Below are positions 18,695 to 27,292 of a stretch of 36,430 nt of DNA, one piece after another. Each line of letters starts with the position of its first letter. The stretch's first letter is position 1. Origin of the DNA: Thiomargarita sp. (lineage in GTDB: Bacteria > Pseudomonadota > Gammaproteobacteria > Beggiatoales > Beggiatoaceae); NCBI GenBank assembly GCA_020726335.1, contig DYSU01000021.1, positions 1-36,430 of the forward strand, written 5' to 3'. A program made the translations under genes and the position numbers. The notes under the pieces were generated by a model. It had not been told where the DNA came from, ran no database searches, and saw nothing but the letters and a program-made list of their open reading frames with translations.

Positions 18695-21600
18695 ATGCTT
18701 AGAAAATTACAGCAGTTTTTCATCCCGATTTTGCTCAGTTTCATCACCGCTTGCAGTGGCGGCGATGCATTAGACCCTGAAGCACTCAAAGCCAAACAAA
18801 CGCCCACCAACGCGCAAGAAGTGACTCCCATCATTTCCAATACAGTCGCCGAATTAAAATTAACCGGTGCCAGCGTTGTGCCTGTGGGGCAAAACACCTA
18901 TTTCACCTTAACCGCCTTAAACGCAGGTGGCGCGCTCGTTCCCAACGCAACCATAACCGCCAGCGTGAGCGGCAAAGCGATCATCAACAATGCGCCTGCC
19001 ACTTCAGGTTCTGGCTCGGTTAATTTTTCCGTCAGCGACTCAATCGCTGAAACCGTGATGCTCAGCATTGTCAGTGGCGAGGTCAATTTATTGTTGCCCA
19101 TTTCCTTTGGCGGCCAAGTGTCGGCGCAAGTCATCGGCGGCGGCCAACCCGCCAATGGCACGTCAAAAGTGCAATTGGTGGCGCGTGCCTTGGACCATGC
19201 GGGCTTGCCGTTGGTTGCCCTACCCGTTTCTTTATCCTTTTCCACAGGCAGTTTTGCCGTGGCCACCAACGCATCAGGGAAAACCGATGCCAACGGTATT
19301 TTCTCCACCGACATCACCGACACCGTGGCCGAAACGTTGAGTGTAACCCCCATCATCGGCGGGGTACATGCCCAAAGCTTCAGCTTAACGTTCTCTGCCG
19401 TCGCTTTAGCCAAACCCCACAGCGTGACCTTGAGTTTGGGCAACAACAACGCCCTTGCTGGTGGGCAAGCCGCCGTCAGTATCACCGTGGTGGCGCGGGC
19501 TGAAGATGGCACACCGATTAAAGATGTGCCTGTCAGTTTATCCGTCAGCTCAGGCAGTGCCGTGTTGGCCAATGCATCGGGTCAAACCTCATTAAGCGGC
19601 GCATTCACCACCAGCATGACCAACACCGTGGCAGAAAGCGTTATCGTCACCCCCACCGCAGGCGGTGTGGTCGGTGATTCCAAACAAGCGATTTTTGTGT
19701 TGCCTTCAGAGGGGGTTGATAAAGCCAACACCGTCACCACCGTGGAATTATTTTTAAGCCGCAGCCAAGGCCTTTATGCCAACGGTCAAGACAGCGCGAC
19801 CATTACCTTGATTGCCCGCGGTGTCAACGGCGCGCCTGTGGCAGGCGTACCCGCATCATTGATATTGAGCGGCGGTTCAGCCAAATTGGCGATTGAAGCA
19901 GGCAACACCGACACCAGTGGCCGTTTTATCACCCAAATCACGGATTTACAAGTGGATACGTTCACCATCACGGGCGCGGTGGGCAATGCCCGCAGTACAC
20001 CCAAACAAATCCAATTTGTCGCGGTTGCGGTTGATAGCAACGTTGATGTCATACCCACCAACGTCGATTTAGTCATTTCCAATGACGGCCAATTGGCCAA
20101 TGGTCAAGCGGCGGTTAATTTAACCGTGGTGGTTAGGGACAACAAAAACACACCGATGTCGGGCGTGGATGTGGTCTTGTCCAGCAGTTCAGGCAGTGCG
20201 TTATTGGCCGCTGCCACAGGCAAAACAGGGGCAGGCGGCAGTTTTACCACCCAAATCACCAACACCGTGGCGGAAAAAGTCACCATCAATGCCAGTGCGC
20301 GTGGAATCAATGGCGCGCCCAAAACCGTGGAATTTATCGGTACCAAAGCGGTCAACGTCGCCTTGGTTTCTACCACCATCACCGACAACAACCGGTTAGC
20401 CAATGGCCAAGAAGCGACCACTTTAACCGTGATTGCCCGCGACAGCGAAAACCGTCCCGTTGAAGGGGCGCAAGTGATTTTAGTGTTTTCATCCGCTTAT
20501 GCCATTCCCGCCCAAGCCACGGGCCAAACCAGCGCGGGCGGCAGTTTTGTCACCACCATCAGCGACACCATGGCAGAAACCTTTACCGTGGTGGCGCGCA
20601 TTGGCGATAAAGCCAGCGCACCCCAATCCATCACATTTGAACCTTCGTCAACCACCACCCCCCCTGCGAAAATCACCACCACCGTGTCGCAAGATGGCCA
20701 AGCGGCAAACGGCGTGGCTGAAGTACAAGTGACCGTGATTGCCCGCGATGCCAACAACACCCCGTTGCAAAATGTGCCTGTCAGCTTGGCCACCAGCTCA
20801 GGTTCGGCCTTGCTCAACCCTGCCAGTGGCACCACGGGCGCGACAGGGGCATTTATCAGCAAAATCACCAACACCGTGGCTGAAACAGTGACCATAACCC
20901 CCACTGCGGGCGGTGTGACGGGCGCACCTGTGACCTTGTCGTTTGAAAACAGCCCAACAGGGGCAAAACCTGCGGCTGTGACCATCACCTCAGATGTTGA
21001 CAGTGCCAACGCCAATGGCAGCAGTAAAATCACTTTAACCGTGGTGGCCAGAAATCAAGTGGGTTCGCCCATTGTCGGTGCAGCGGTTTCAATTGCATTG
21101 AGCAGTAAAACCGGCACGCCCGCAGCCTTGTTTGATGCTGTTCTCGGCGCAACAGGGTTGACCAATGCCGCAGGCACGTTCAGCACGTCGTTGACCAGCA
21201 ATAAAGTGGAAGAATTGGTGGTAACGCCCACCGTGGCAGGGATTACAGGCACATCCAAAACCATTAAATTTGTTCAACCCGTCTTGGATGAAACCACGCC
21301 CGCCAGTTTGGAATTGTTGTCCAGCAGCCCACAATTGTTGTCTGAAGGCACCACCGATGGGATTAAAATCATCGCCTTGGTCAAAACAGGCGCAAACACG
21401 CCTTACAGCAAAGCGGATGTCAAATTTTCTGCCACCTCAGGCATGTTGCAAGTGACCAAAGGCACAACGGATGATGCAGGACAAGCCGAAGCCAAATTGA
21501 CCACCATCGGTGATCCCATCAACCGCACCATCACGGTCACAGCAACGGTGGGTACTTTAACAAAAACATTGGATATCAATGTGGTAGGAACTACATTGGG

Positions 21601-23026
21601 CATCACAGGCACGACAGCAGTGGTACAAAACAGCACGGTTAAATTTGCGGTTGAATTGAAAGATTCTTCAGGCAAAGGCATTGTCAATCACCCATTGAAG
21701 TTGCTGGTTGACAACAACAACGTGTTAAAAGGCGATGCCACGCGCACCACCGATGGCAACGGGCGGGTGGAACTGGAAGTGGAAGCCAAAGGCAGTGGTG
21801 CCAGCACCTTGAAAGCGGAAGTGGTGAATGCCACGCACATCAATACCACCCATCGCTTCAATATTGCCGATGACACGTTCACCATTGACCCTGCCAACAT
21901 CACTGCGGGTGTGCCGTTGGGGCAAGTGCAAACGTTTACGGTCACATGGCTCAAAAGCGGCGCGGCACAAGCCAATAAACAACTGAACATCTCGGCCACG
22001 CGGGGCGTGTTGGGTGCAACCATCATCGCCACCAATTTTGCAGGCCAAGCCTCGTTCAGCATCAGTTCCAACAACGCAGGCCCCAGCATTGTCACGGTCA
22101 GCGCAGTCGATGGGCCTTCCAACAGCGTCAGTTTTGACTTTATCGCCACCATCCCCAGCACCATGGAATTGCAAGCCAACCCCGGCACCATACCCACCAA
22201 TACCCCCGGTTCGGACACAGAAAAAAGCGAAATCATCGCCATTGTCCGCGATACCAACGGTAATTTAGTGAAAAATCAGCGGGTTGAGTTTACCGTCAAC
22301 GACATCACGGGCGGGCGCATCAGCCCTTCTTCGGCGTTGACTGACAGCTTTGGCCGCGCCACCACCTCTTATATTGCAGGCTCTTCATCCAGCGCGTCCA
22401 ATGGCGTAACCGTCAGCGCGCAGGTGATTGGCACGGGCATTTCGGCTTTTGTCAAATTGACGGTGGCACAACGCGGGGTGTTCATTTCGCTGGGAACAGG
22501 CAATGACATTGGCGACCTCAACACCACCACTTACAGGTTGCCATACACCGTTTTGGTGACTGACATCAACGGCGGTCCTGTCTCTGATGCCAAAGTGACG
22601 TTGAGCATCGTGCCACGCGCTTATGGCAAAGGTTTGTATTGCTATGATTTGACCAGCAAAGCATGGACGGCTAAAAACAGGTTCAATGCGTATGTCAATG
22701 AAGACAGCAATCAAAACGGCATTTTGGATGCGGGCGAAGATGCCAACAGTGATGGGATTTTGCAACCGGGCAACAACGCCACGTTGAGTGCCAGCACTTT
22801 GACAACTTCGACCAATGGTTTTGCTGATTTTGATGTGTTGTATCCCAAAGTCTATGCCACATGGGTGGAAGTGGCGTTAATCGCCAAAACCACGGTGGTT
22901 GGCACGGAAGACAGCACCACGGCGGTTTTTACCTTGCCATTTGCCAGCAAAGACAAAGGCACGGAAGAAGTTTCACCCGTGTTTAGAGTCAGCCCCTTTG
23001 ACACAGATGGCTATACCTGCTCATAA
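18695..23026 (+). CDS. Giant lipoprotein of ~13 tandem bacterial Ig-like (Big_1/invasin-type) repeats
   Basis: The 1443-residue protein opens with a lipoprotein signal peptide ending in FITAC (C20), so it should be anchored in a membrane, probably the outer one. From about residue 52 it consists of roughly 13 Ig-like units of about 100 residues. Units 2-8 share phrases of the form ANGQ..., TVVARD, PV-SL-SSGSA-L, G-T--GG-FTT, ITNTVAE and VTPTAGG, typical of the invasin/intimin Big_1 fold; later units diverge. Near the C-terminus is an Asp/Asn-rich loop, EDSNQNGILDAGED followed by ANSDGILQPG (about 1331-1354), resembling calcium-binding loops. Apart from C20 I see only two Cys, in GLYCYDL and at the end (YTCS), which may pair. 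No beta-barrel translocator, sortase motif or RTX array is present. A ribosome binding site (AAGGTAA) precedes the ATG. Position behind pilQ suggests a pilus-linked surface rod or adhesin, but that is inference. Confidence 0.9.
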   Translation: MLRKLQQFFIPILLSFITACSGGDALDPEALKAKQTPTNAQEVTPIISNTVAELKLTGASVVPVGQNTYFTLTALNAGGALVPNATITASVSGKAIINNAPATSGSGSVNFSVSDSIAETVMLSIVSGEVNLLLPISFGGQVSAQVIGGGQPANGTSKVQLVARALDHAGLPLVALPVSLSFSTGSFAVATNASGKTDANGIFSTDITDTVAETLSVTPIIGGVHAQSFSLTFSAVALAKPHSVTLSLGNNNALAGGQAAVSITVVARAEDGTPIKDVPVSLSVSSGSAVLANASGQTSLSGAFTTSMTNTVAESVIVTPTAGGVVGDSKQAIFVLPSEGVDKANTVTTVELFLSRSQGLYANGQDSATITLIARGVNGAPVAGVPASLILSGGSAKLAIEAGNTDTSGRFITQITDLQVDTFTITGAVGNARSTPKQIQFVAVAVDSNVDVIPTNVDLVISNDGQLANGQAAVNLTVVVRDNKNTPMSGVDVVLSSSSGSALLAAATGKTGAGGSFTTQITNTVAEKVTINASARGINGAPKTVEFIGTKAVNVALVSTTITDNNRLANGQEATTLTVIARDSENRPVEGAQVILVFSSAYAIPAQATGQTSAGGSFVTTISDTMAETFTVVARIGDKASAPQSITFEPSSTTTPPAKITTTVSQDGQAANGVAEVQVTVIARDANNTPLQNVPVSLATSSGSALLNPASGTTGATGAFISKITNTVAETVTITPTAGGVTGAPVTLSFENSPTGAKPAAVTITSDVDSANANGSSKITLTVVARNQVGSPIVGAAVSIALSSKTGTPAALFDAVLGATGLTNAAGTFSTSLTSNKVEELVVTPTVAGITGTSKTIKFVQPVLDETTPASLELLSSSPQLLSEGTTDGIKIIALVKTGANTPYSKADVKFSATSGMLQVTKGTTDDAGQAEAKLTTIGDPINRTITVTATVGTLTKTLDINVVGTTLGITGTTAVVQNSTVKFAVELKDSSGKGIVNHPLKLLVDNNNVLKGDATRTTDGNGRVELEVEAKGSGASTLKAEVVNATHINTTHRFNIADDTFTIDPANITAGVPLGQVQTFTVTWLKSGAAQANKQLNISATRGVLGATIIATNFAGQASFSISSNNAGPSIVTVSAVDGPSNSVSFDFIATIPSTMELQANPGTIPTNTPGSDTEKSEIIAIVRDTNGNLVKNQRVEFTVNDITGGRISPSSALTDSFGRATTSYIAGSSSSASNGVTVSAQVIGTGISAFVKLTVAQRGVFISLGTGNDIGDLNTTTYRLPYTVLVTDINGGPVSDAKVTLSIVPRAYGKGLYCYDLTSKAWTAKNRFNAYVNEDSNQNGILDAGEDANSDGILQPGNNATLSASTLTTSTNGFADFDVLYPKVYATWVEVALIAKTTVVGTEDSTTAVFTLPFASKDKGTEEVSPVFRVSPFDTDGYTCS
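19108..22900 (+). repeat. Array of ~300-315-bp tandem Ig-domain-coding repeats
   Basis: Units begin at approximately 19108, 19420, 19730, 20047, 20353, 20656, 20965, 21283, 21580, 21856, 22150 and 22470, giving a spacing near 300-315 bases (about 100 codons). Conservation is strongest in the first seven, where short DNA words also recur: ACCAACACCGTGGC, encoding TNTVAE, occurs near 19618, 20258 and 20866. This suggests expansion by unequal recombination or duplication, followed by divergence. Confidence 0.8.
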
Positions 23027-23032
23027 ATGAGC

Positions 23033-23066
23033 TTTTGCCCAATACACGGCGGCGTATTGGGTAAAA
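23033..23066. terminator. Long hairpin just after the Ig-lipoprotein gene, possible transcript end
   Basis: CCCAATAC (23038-23045) pairs with GTATTGGG (23054-23061) around an 8-base loop; a G-U pair and TTTT/AAAA extend the stem to about 13 pairs. It begins 6 bases after the stop codon. The downstream strand lacks a T-tract, so it is not a textbook intrinsic terminator, but it is the strongest inverted repeat between the pil region and the SulP gene and could end or protect the transcript. Confidence 0.45.
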
Positions 23067-23103
23067 TATAAAATCAGTCTATGCTAATATATTAATCCTT
23101 CTG

Positions 23104-23132
23104 TCGAAAAAAGCCGCCAAGCCCAGTATACT
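23104..23132 (+). promoter_or_regulatory. Candidate sigma70 promoter for the SulP transporter gene
   Basis: TCGAAA (23104-23109), a 17-base spacer and TATACT (23127-23132) form a reasonable sigma70-type pair. The leader would be about 53 bases, and an AAGG ribosome binding site (23181-23184) precedes the ATG at 23192. With the hairpin just upstream, this supports an independent transcription unit. Confidence 0.45.
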
Positions 23133-23191
23133 ACCCGCCGATTGCTAAACCCCTCATCTCACCCCCGTTTGACACACAATAAGGCAGAAAA

Positions 23192-25351
23192 ATGAACCTA
23201 AAAAATCTAAAAGAAGCCCTGTTTTGGCGTTTTGTTCCTTTTCTCTCGTGGCTACCCGAATTAAAAAATGGCAAAACATTGCAAGCCGACGTTATCGCAG
23301 GCATCACCGTGGCCTTGGTGTTGGTTCCCCAATCCATGGCCTATGCCCAATTGGCAGGCTTGCCCGCCTATTATGGTTTGTATGCCGCTTTTCTGCCGCC
23401 GATGTTGGCCGCCATTTTCGGTTCGTCGCGCCAATTGGCCACCGGTCCTGTGGCCGTGGTGTCTTTGATGACGGCTGCCGCTTTAGAGCCTTTGGCCACG
23501 GCGGGCAGTTCATTTTTTATCGCCTATGCGGTGTTGTTGGCATTTATCGTCGGCTTGTTTCAACTGATTTTGGGTTTGTTGCGTTTGGGGGTGTTGGTCA
23601 ACTTTTTATCCCATCCTGTGGTGGTGGGCTTTACCAATGCGGCGGCCATCATCATTGCCACTTCGCAATTGAACAAAGTGTTTGGGGTCAGCATTGAAAA
23701 TGCTGAACACCATTATGAAACCGTGTGGAACATCTTTGTGGCGGCGGTTGACCATTTGCACTTTCCCACGCTGTTGATGGCCGTTTTGGCGTTTTCCATC
23801 ATGATAATCACCAAAAAAATCAACCCCCGTTTGCCCAATGTACTGTTTGCCGTGTTGGTGACCACGGTGCTGGCGTGGGCCATCGGTTATCAGCAAACCG
23901 CTGACATCACCACCGCACACATTCAATCAGCCCAATTACAAAGCAAAATTCAGGAACAAGCGGCTTTGGCCGATATTATCCAACAACTCAGCGATGAATT
24001 GGTGACTGAAGAGCATGAATTGTCTGAATATGTCAGCACTTACGGCGTGCACAGTTTGCGCGCCCAACACAGCCGCCACACAGTGGAAGACCTGCATTTA
24101 CAACGCGAACGGCAAACCAATAAAAAACAAATTCTGTTAAAACAACTGCAAAATATTGAATTTATTTCAGTTGCTGGCGCAGGTGGGCAAGTGATGTTTT
24201 ACGCGCTGGAAGATGCGTTCCAACAAGAAGAAGGCGCGGCTGTCTGGCATATTCGCAAAATTGACGGTGACCAAATCAAAATGCACACAGGTGGCCAAGT
24301 GGTCGGTAACGTGCCGGCGGGCTTGCCTGCGTTTAAAATGCCCGCTTTTGATTGGCAAGTCATATTGCATTTATTCTCCACCGCGGTTGCCATTGGCTTG
24401 ATTGGTTTCATGGAAGCGATTTCCATCGCCAAAGCGATGGCCGCCAAAACCCGCCAACGGTTGGATGCCAACCAAGAATTAATCGGCCAAGGCGTGGCTA
24501 ACATTGTCGGTAGCATGTTCCAAAGCTACCCAACTTCCGGTTCGTTTTCTCGTTCGGCGATCAACATCAACGCGGGCGCAATCACGGGGTTTTCTGCGGT
24601 GGTCACCAGTTTGATTGTGGTCATCACGTTGTTATGGTTGACCCCATTGCTCTATTATTTGCCGCTGGCCACGTTGGCCGCTGTCATCATGATGGCGGTG
24701 ATGGGTTTGATCAATGTGTCAGCGATGAAACACGCATGGCATGCGCAAAAACACGACGGCATCGTTTCCATCATCACGTTTCTCTTGACTTTGGCTTTCG
24801 CGCCCCATTTGGACAAAGGCATACTCATCGGCGTGGGTTTGTCGCTGGTGTTGTATTTATACCGTTCAATGAAACCGCGTGTGGTGTTTTTATCGCGCAA
24901 CAGCAAAGGTTTTTTCCGCAAAATTGAAGAATGCGACATACCCACTTGTGAAGAAATCGGCGTATTGCGGTTTGAAGGCTCGTTGTATTTTGCCAACATC
25001 AGCTTTTTTGAAGACAAAGTGTTGGAAATGTTGGCCGATCGGCCTAAATTAAAATTCTTGTTGGTTGAGTGCGTCAGCATCAATCAAATCGATGCCAGCG
25101 GTGAAGACATGATGCGGGAAATTGTCCGCCGTCTCAAAGCAGGCGGCATTGAAGTCTTGTTCACGCGGGTTAAAACCCCGATTTTGCAGATGCTGGCGCA
25201 TACGGGCTTTATCCAAGAACACGGCGAACACTATTTTTTCCGCCGTCCTGAACACGCGATTGCCTACATGATGGAACAAATGGGGCCTGAATACGCCAAA
25301 CGCTGTTCACTCAATGCCGCATTGCGCACGGGGCAAGAAGCAGACGCATAA
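23192..25351 (+). CDS. SulP/SLC26-family anion transporter with STAS domain and an unusual inserted domain
   Basis: SulP proteins move sulfate, bicarbonate or other anions across the inner membrane, usually with sodium or protons. The 719-residue protein has the family N-terminus (VIAGITVALVLVPQSMAYA, about 34-52) with LAGLPAYYGLYAAFLPP, the SRQLATGPVAVVSLM region and further TM helices to residue 232. The later membrane half starts near 388 (including SYPTSGSFSRSAIN). A STAS domain follows (about 586-700) with the INQIDASGEDM loop. Between the two membrane halves, residues about 236-368 form a soluble insertion: a charged, Gln-rich helical hairpin (about 241-320), then a beta-rich part (about 322-368), before the family phrase VGNVPAGLP resumes. 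I do not recognise this insertion in characterised members. The substrate cannot be told from sequence. The gene's last 45 bases overlap the end of rsmH on the other strand. Confidence 0.95.
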   Translation: MNLKNLKEALFWRFVPFLSWLPELKNGKTLQADVIAGITVALVLVPQSMAYAQLAGLPAYYGLYAAFLPPMLAAIFGSSRQLATGPVAVVSLMTAAALEPLATAGSSFFIAYAVLLAFIVGLFQLILGLLRLGVLVNFLSHPVVVGFTNAAAIIIATSQLNKVFGVSIENAEHHYETVWNIFVAAVDHLHFPTLLMAVLAFSIMIITKKINPRLPNVLFAVLVTTVLAWAIGYQQTADITTAHIQSAQLQSKIQEQAALADIIQQLSDELVTEEHELSEYVSTYGVHSLRAQHSRHTVEDLHLQRERQTNKKQILLKQLQNIEFISVAGAGGQVMFYALEDAFQQEEGAAVWHIRKIDGDQIKMHTGGQVVGNVPAGLPAFKMPAFDWQVILHLFSTAVAIGLIGFMEAISIAKAMAAKTRQRLDANQELIGQGVANIVGSMFQSYPTSGSFSRSAININAGAITGFSAVVTSLIVVITLLWLTPLLYYLPLATLAAVIMMAVMGLINVSAMKHAWHAQKHDGIVSIITFLLTLAFAPHLDKGILIGVGLSLVLYLYRSMKPRVVFLSRNSKGFFRKIEECDIPTCEEIGVLRFEGSLYFANISFFEDKVLEMLADRPKLKFLLVECVSINQIDASGEDMMREIVRRLKAGGIEVLFTRVKTPILQMLAHTGFIQEHGEHYFFRRPEHAIAYMMEQMGPEYAKRCSLNAALRTGQEADA

Positions 25352-26263
25352 CCGTTCAGCGATGCGCAACACCGCACTGCGTGCGCGTGGATTCTTGCGT
25401 TGTTGCGCATCATCGGCGCGTATCGCTTTGCCCATGGGGCGCAAAGTGCGGTTGAGCTGTTGCAACGGAATCGGCAAATCAAGTGGATAATCACCACCTT
25501 GGCTTTGCTGGCGAATAAAGCGTTTAACTTGGCGGTCTTCCAGCGAATGAAAACTGATGACCACCAACCGCCCACCCATTGCCAACGCCGCCACCGTTTG
25601 CGGCAACACGTTGGCCAATTGCTCCAATTCGCGGTTGATAAAAATGCGCATCGCTTGAAACGATTGGGTGGCGGGGTGTTTGCCTTTTGGCCAACGCGGA
25701 TGGGCGGCGCGAATCACTTCGGCCAAATCCAGTGTGTGATTGAACGGTTGTTGCGCCCGACGGCTGACAATCGCTTTGGCAATCCGCCGTGAATGGCGTT
25801 CATCACCGTATTGAAACAACACGTTTGCCAACGCTTCTTCTTTGACCGTCGCCAACCATTGCGCCACGCTTTGCCCTTGGCTTGGGTTCATGCGCATGTC
25901 CAACGCGCCATCACGCAAAAAACTAAACCCGCGCTCGCCGTTGTCCAACTGCGGCGAAGACACGCCCAAATCAAACAAAATGCCGTTGACCTTGCCCAGC
26001 CATTGCTGTTGTTGCAACACCGCGTTCAAATGTTCAAACCCCGTGTGAACCATCTGAAAACGTGCATCCTGTGCCGCCAAGGCTTGTCCTGCTGCCACCG
26101 CTTCGGGGTCTTGGTCTAAAGCCAATAAGCGACCTTGCGGATTTAATCGGGCTAAAATCGCTTGGCTGTGGCCACCGCGGCCAAACGTGGCATCTACATA
26201 TAAACCCGCAGGTTGTATATTTAAACCCTCAAGGCTTGCCTCTAATAAAACGGACTGGTGCAT
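25307..26263 (-). CDS. rsmH: 16S rRNA (cytosine-1402-N4)-methyltransferase
   Basis: RsmH (MraW) methylates N4 of C1402 in the decoding centre of 16S rRNA using S-adenosylmethionine. The 318-residue protein begins with HQSVLLEASLEGL, as expected near the family N-terminus. The SAM-binding motif is DATFGRGGHSQAIL (about 24-37), followed by LLALDQDPEA, the LFDLGVSSPQLDNGERGFSF segment (about 96-115), the HPATQSFQAMRIFINRELE segment and VVISFHSLEDRQVKRFI. The family normally ends near RSAVLRIAERL; here about 13 extra residues read on through the 3' end of the convergent SulP gene. It is not next to mraZ, ftsL or ftsI, so it is detached from the division/cell-wall cluster. No strong ribosome binding site is seen. 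Confidence 0.97.
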   Translation of the reverse strand: MHQSVLLEASLEGLNIQPAGLYVDATFGRGGHSQAILARLNPQGRLLALDQDPEAVAAGQALAAQDARFQMVHTGFEHLNAVLQQQQWLGKVNGILFDLGVSSPQLDNGERGFSFLRDGALDMRMNPSQGQSVAQWLATVKEEALANVLFQYGDERHSRRIAKAIVSRRAQQPFNHTLDLAEVIRAAHPRWPKGKHPATQSFQAMRIFINRELEQLANVLPQTVAALAMGGRLVVISFHSLEDRQVKRFIRQQSQGGDYPLDLPIPLQQLNRTLRPMGKAIRADDAQQRKNPRARSAVLRIAERLCVCFLPRAQCGIE

Positions 26264-26375
26264 AATGAATTCAATCTAGTTAAGGTTTGAAATAAGGCGT
26301 TCAACCTGCTGTTTTTCCAATGATTTTTAACAAGGTCTTTTTAAAAGTCGCTAAAATAACAGGGCGGATTATAAC

Positions 26376-26404
26376 TTGTTTTCAACCCCATGTTTGCATA
26401 GAAT
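26376..26404 (+). promoter_or_regulatory. Candidate sigma70 promoter for the metal ABC permease gene
   Basis: TTGTTT (26376-26381), a 17-base spacer and TAGAAT (26399-26404) fit a sigma70 promoter. The start point would be near 26411, about 15 bases before the proposed GTG start, which would leave a very short leader. I found no convincing Zur or Fur palindrome in the 162-base gap between rsmH and this gene. Confidence 0.45.
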
Positions 26405-26425
26405 AGCCGATTTTGGGCTTGCGCT

Positions 26426-27292
26426 GTGCTGTTGGATTTTCTGTTTAAACCTTTTATCGAATTTGCTTTTATGCGCCGTGCCTTGGTCGCTTGTTTGGCG
26501 TTGTCGTTCAGTTACGGGGCTATCGGCGTGTTTTTGATGTTGCGGCGCATGAGTTTGGTCGGTGATGCCTTGTCGCACACCATTTTGCCGGGCGTGGCCA
26601 TGGGTTTTATGCTGTTTGGCACGTTTTGGGGCATGAGCTTGGGCGGCTTTGTGGTGGGTTTGTTGGTTGCGCTGTTTTCCAGTTGGGTCACGCGCACCAC
26701 AGGACAAAATGAAGATGCCAGTTTTGCCGCTTTCTATTTGATTTCATTGGCTTTTGGCGTGCTGTTGGTGTCGTATTACGGCACGGCAAATAATTTGATG
26801 GACATGCTGTTTGGCGCGGTGTTGGCCGTCGATGCCGACACTTTGCTGGTTTTGAGCGCGGTCAGCAGTTTGACTTTGATTATTTTGGCGGTTATTTATC
26901 GCCCGCTGGTGTTGGAGTGTTTTGACCCGCAGTTTTTGCGTACCATCGGCGGGCGCGGCGGTTTGATTCACAGCGTTTTTTTGCTGTTGGTGGTGATGAA
27001 TTTGGTGGCAGGTTTTCAATCGCTGGGCACGTTGATGGCGGTGGGTTTGTTGATGTTGCCTGCCACGGCGGCGCGTTTTTGGGCCAGCAGTTTGACCCAT
27101 TTGATGGGGGTGGCCAGTTTTTTGGCGTGCTTGTCAGGTTATATCGGTTTGTTGTTGTCTTATCATTTGGCCCTGCCGTCAGGACCCGCGATTGTATTGA
27201 CCGCAGGCGGCTTGTATTTTTTTTCGTTCAGTTTTGGCAAACAGCACAGTTTGTATCAAATGTGGCGTTATCGCCGTCATTTAGAGGCTTGA
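26426..27292 (+). CDS. ABC-3 family metal (zinc/manganese) transporter permease
   Basis: This is the membrane subunit of a zinc or manganese importer of the ZnuB/TroC type. The 288-residue protein is almost entirely hydrophobic with about eight TM segments. It carries the family phrases [28 protein letters not shown] (first part about 33-52, second about 52-60) and [18 protein letters not shown], plus the C-terminal [15 protein letters not shown]. The start is uncertain: GTG 26426 or TTG 26432 gives the N-terminus typical of the family (LLDFLFKPF), whereas the first ATG (26471) would cut it. The ATPase and binding-protein genes are not adjacent. The 3' end overlaps the convergent hybrid-kinase gene by 16 bases. 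Confidence 0.9.
   Translation: MLLDFLFKPFIEFAFMRRALVACLALSFSYGAIGVFLMLRRMSLVGDALSHTILPGVAMGFMLFGTFWGMSLGGFVVGLLVALFSSWVTRTTGQNEDASFAAFYLISLAFGVLLVSYYGTANNLMDMLFGAVLAVDADTLLVLSAVSSLTLIILAVIYRPLVLECFDPQFLRTIGGRGGLIHSVFLLLVVMNLVAGFQSLGTLMAVGLLMLPATAARFWASSLTHLMGVASFLACLSGYIGLLLSYHLALPSGPAIVLTAGGLYFFSFSFGKQHSLYQMWRYRRHLEA

Noticed and set aside
18898-22257. Long open frames on the opposite strand of the Ig-repeat gene
   Set aside because: They are by-products of the Thr/Ala/Val-rich, ACC/GCC-biased repeats; they have no recognisable domain, start site or ribosome binding site.
25444-25452. AAGTGCGGT, identical to the core Haemophilus uptake sequence
   Set aside because: I noticed only this copy and it lies in rsmH coding sequence; uptake sequences are dense and often intergenic in genomes that use them.
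26264-26425. Possible Zur or Fur operator before the metal permease
   Set aside because: The AT-rich stretch contains no clear palindrome of the expected type.
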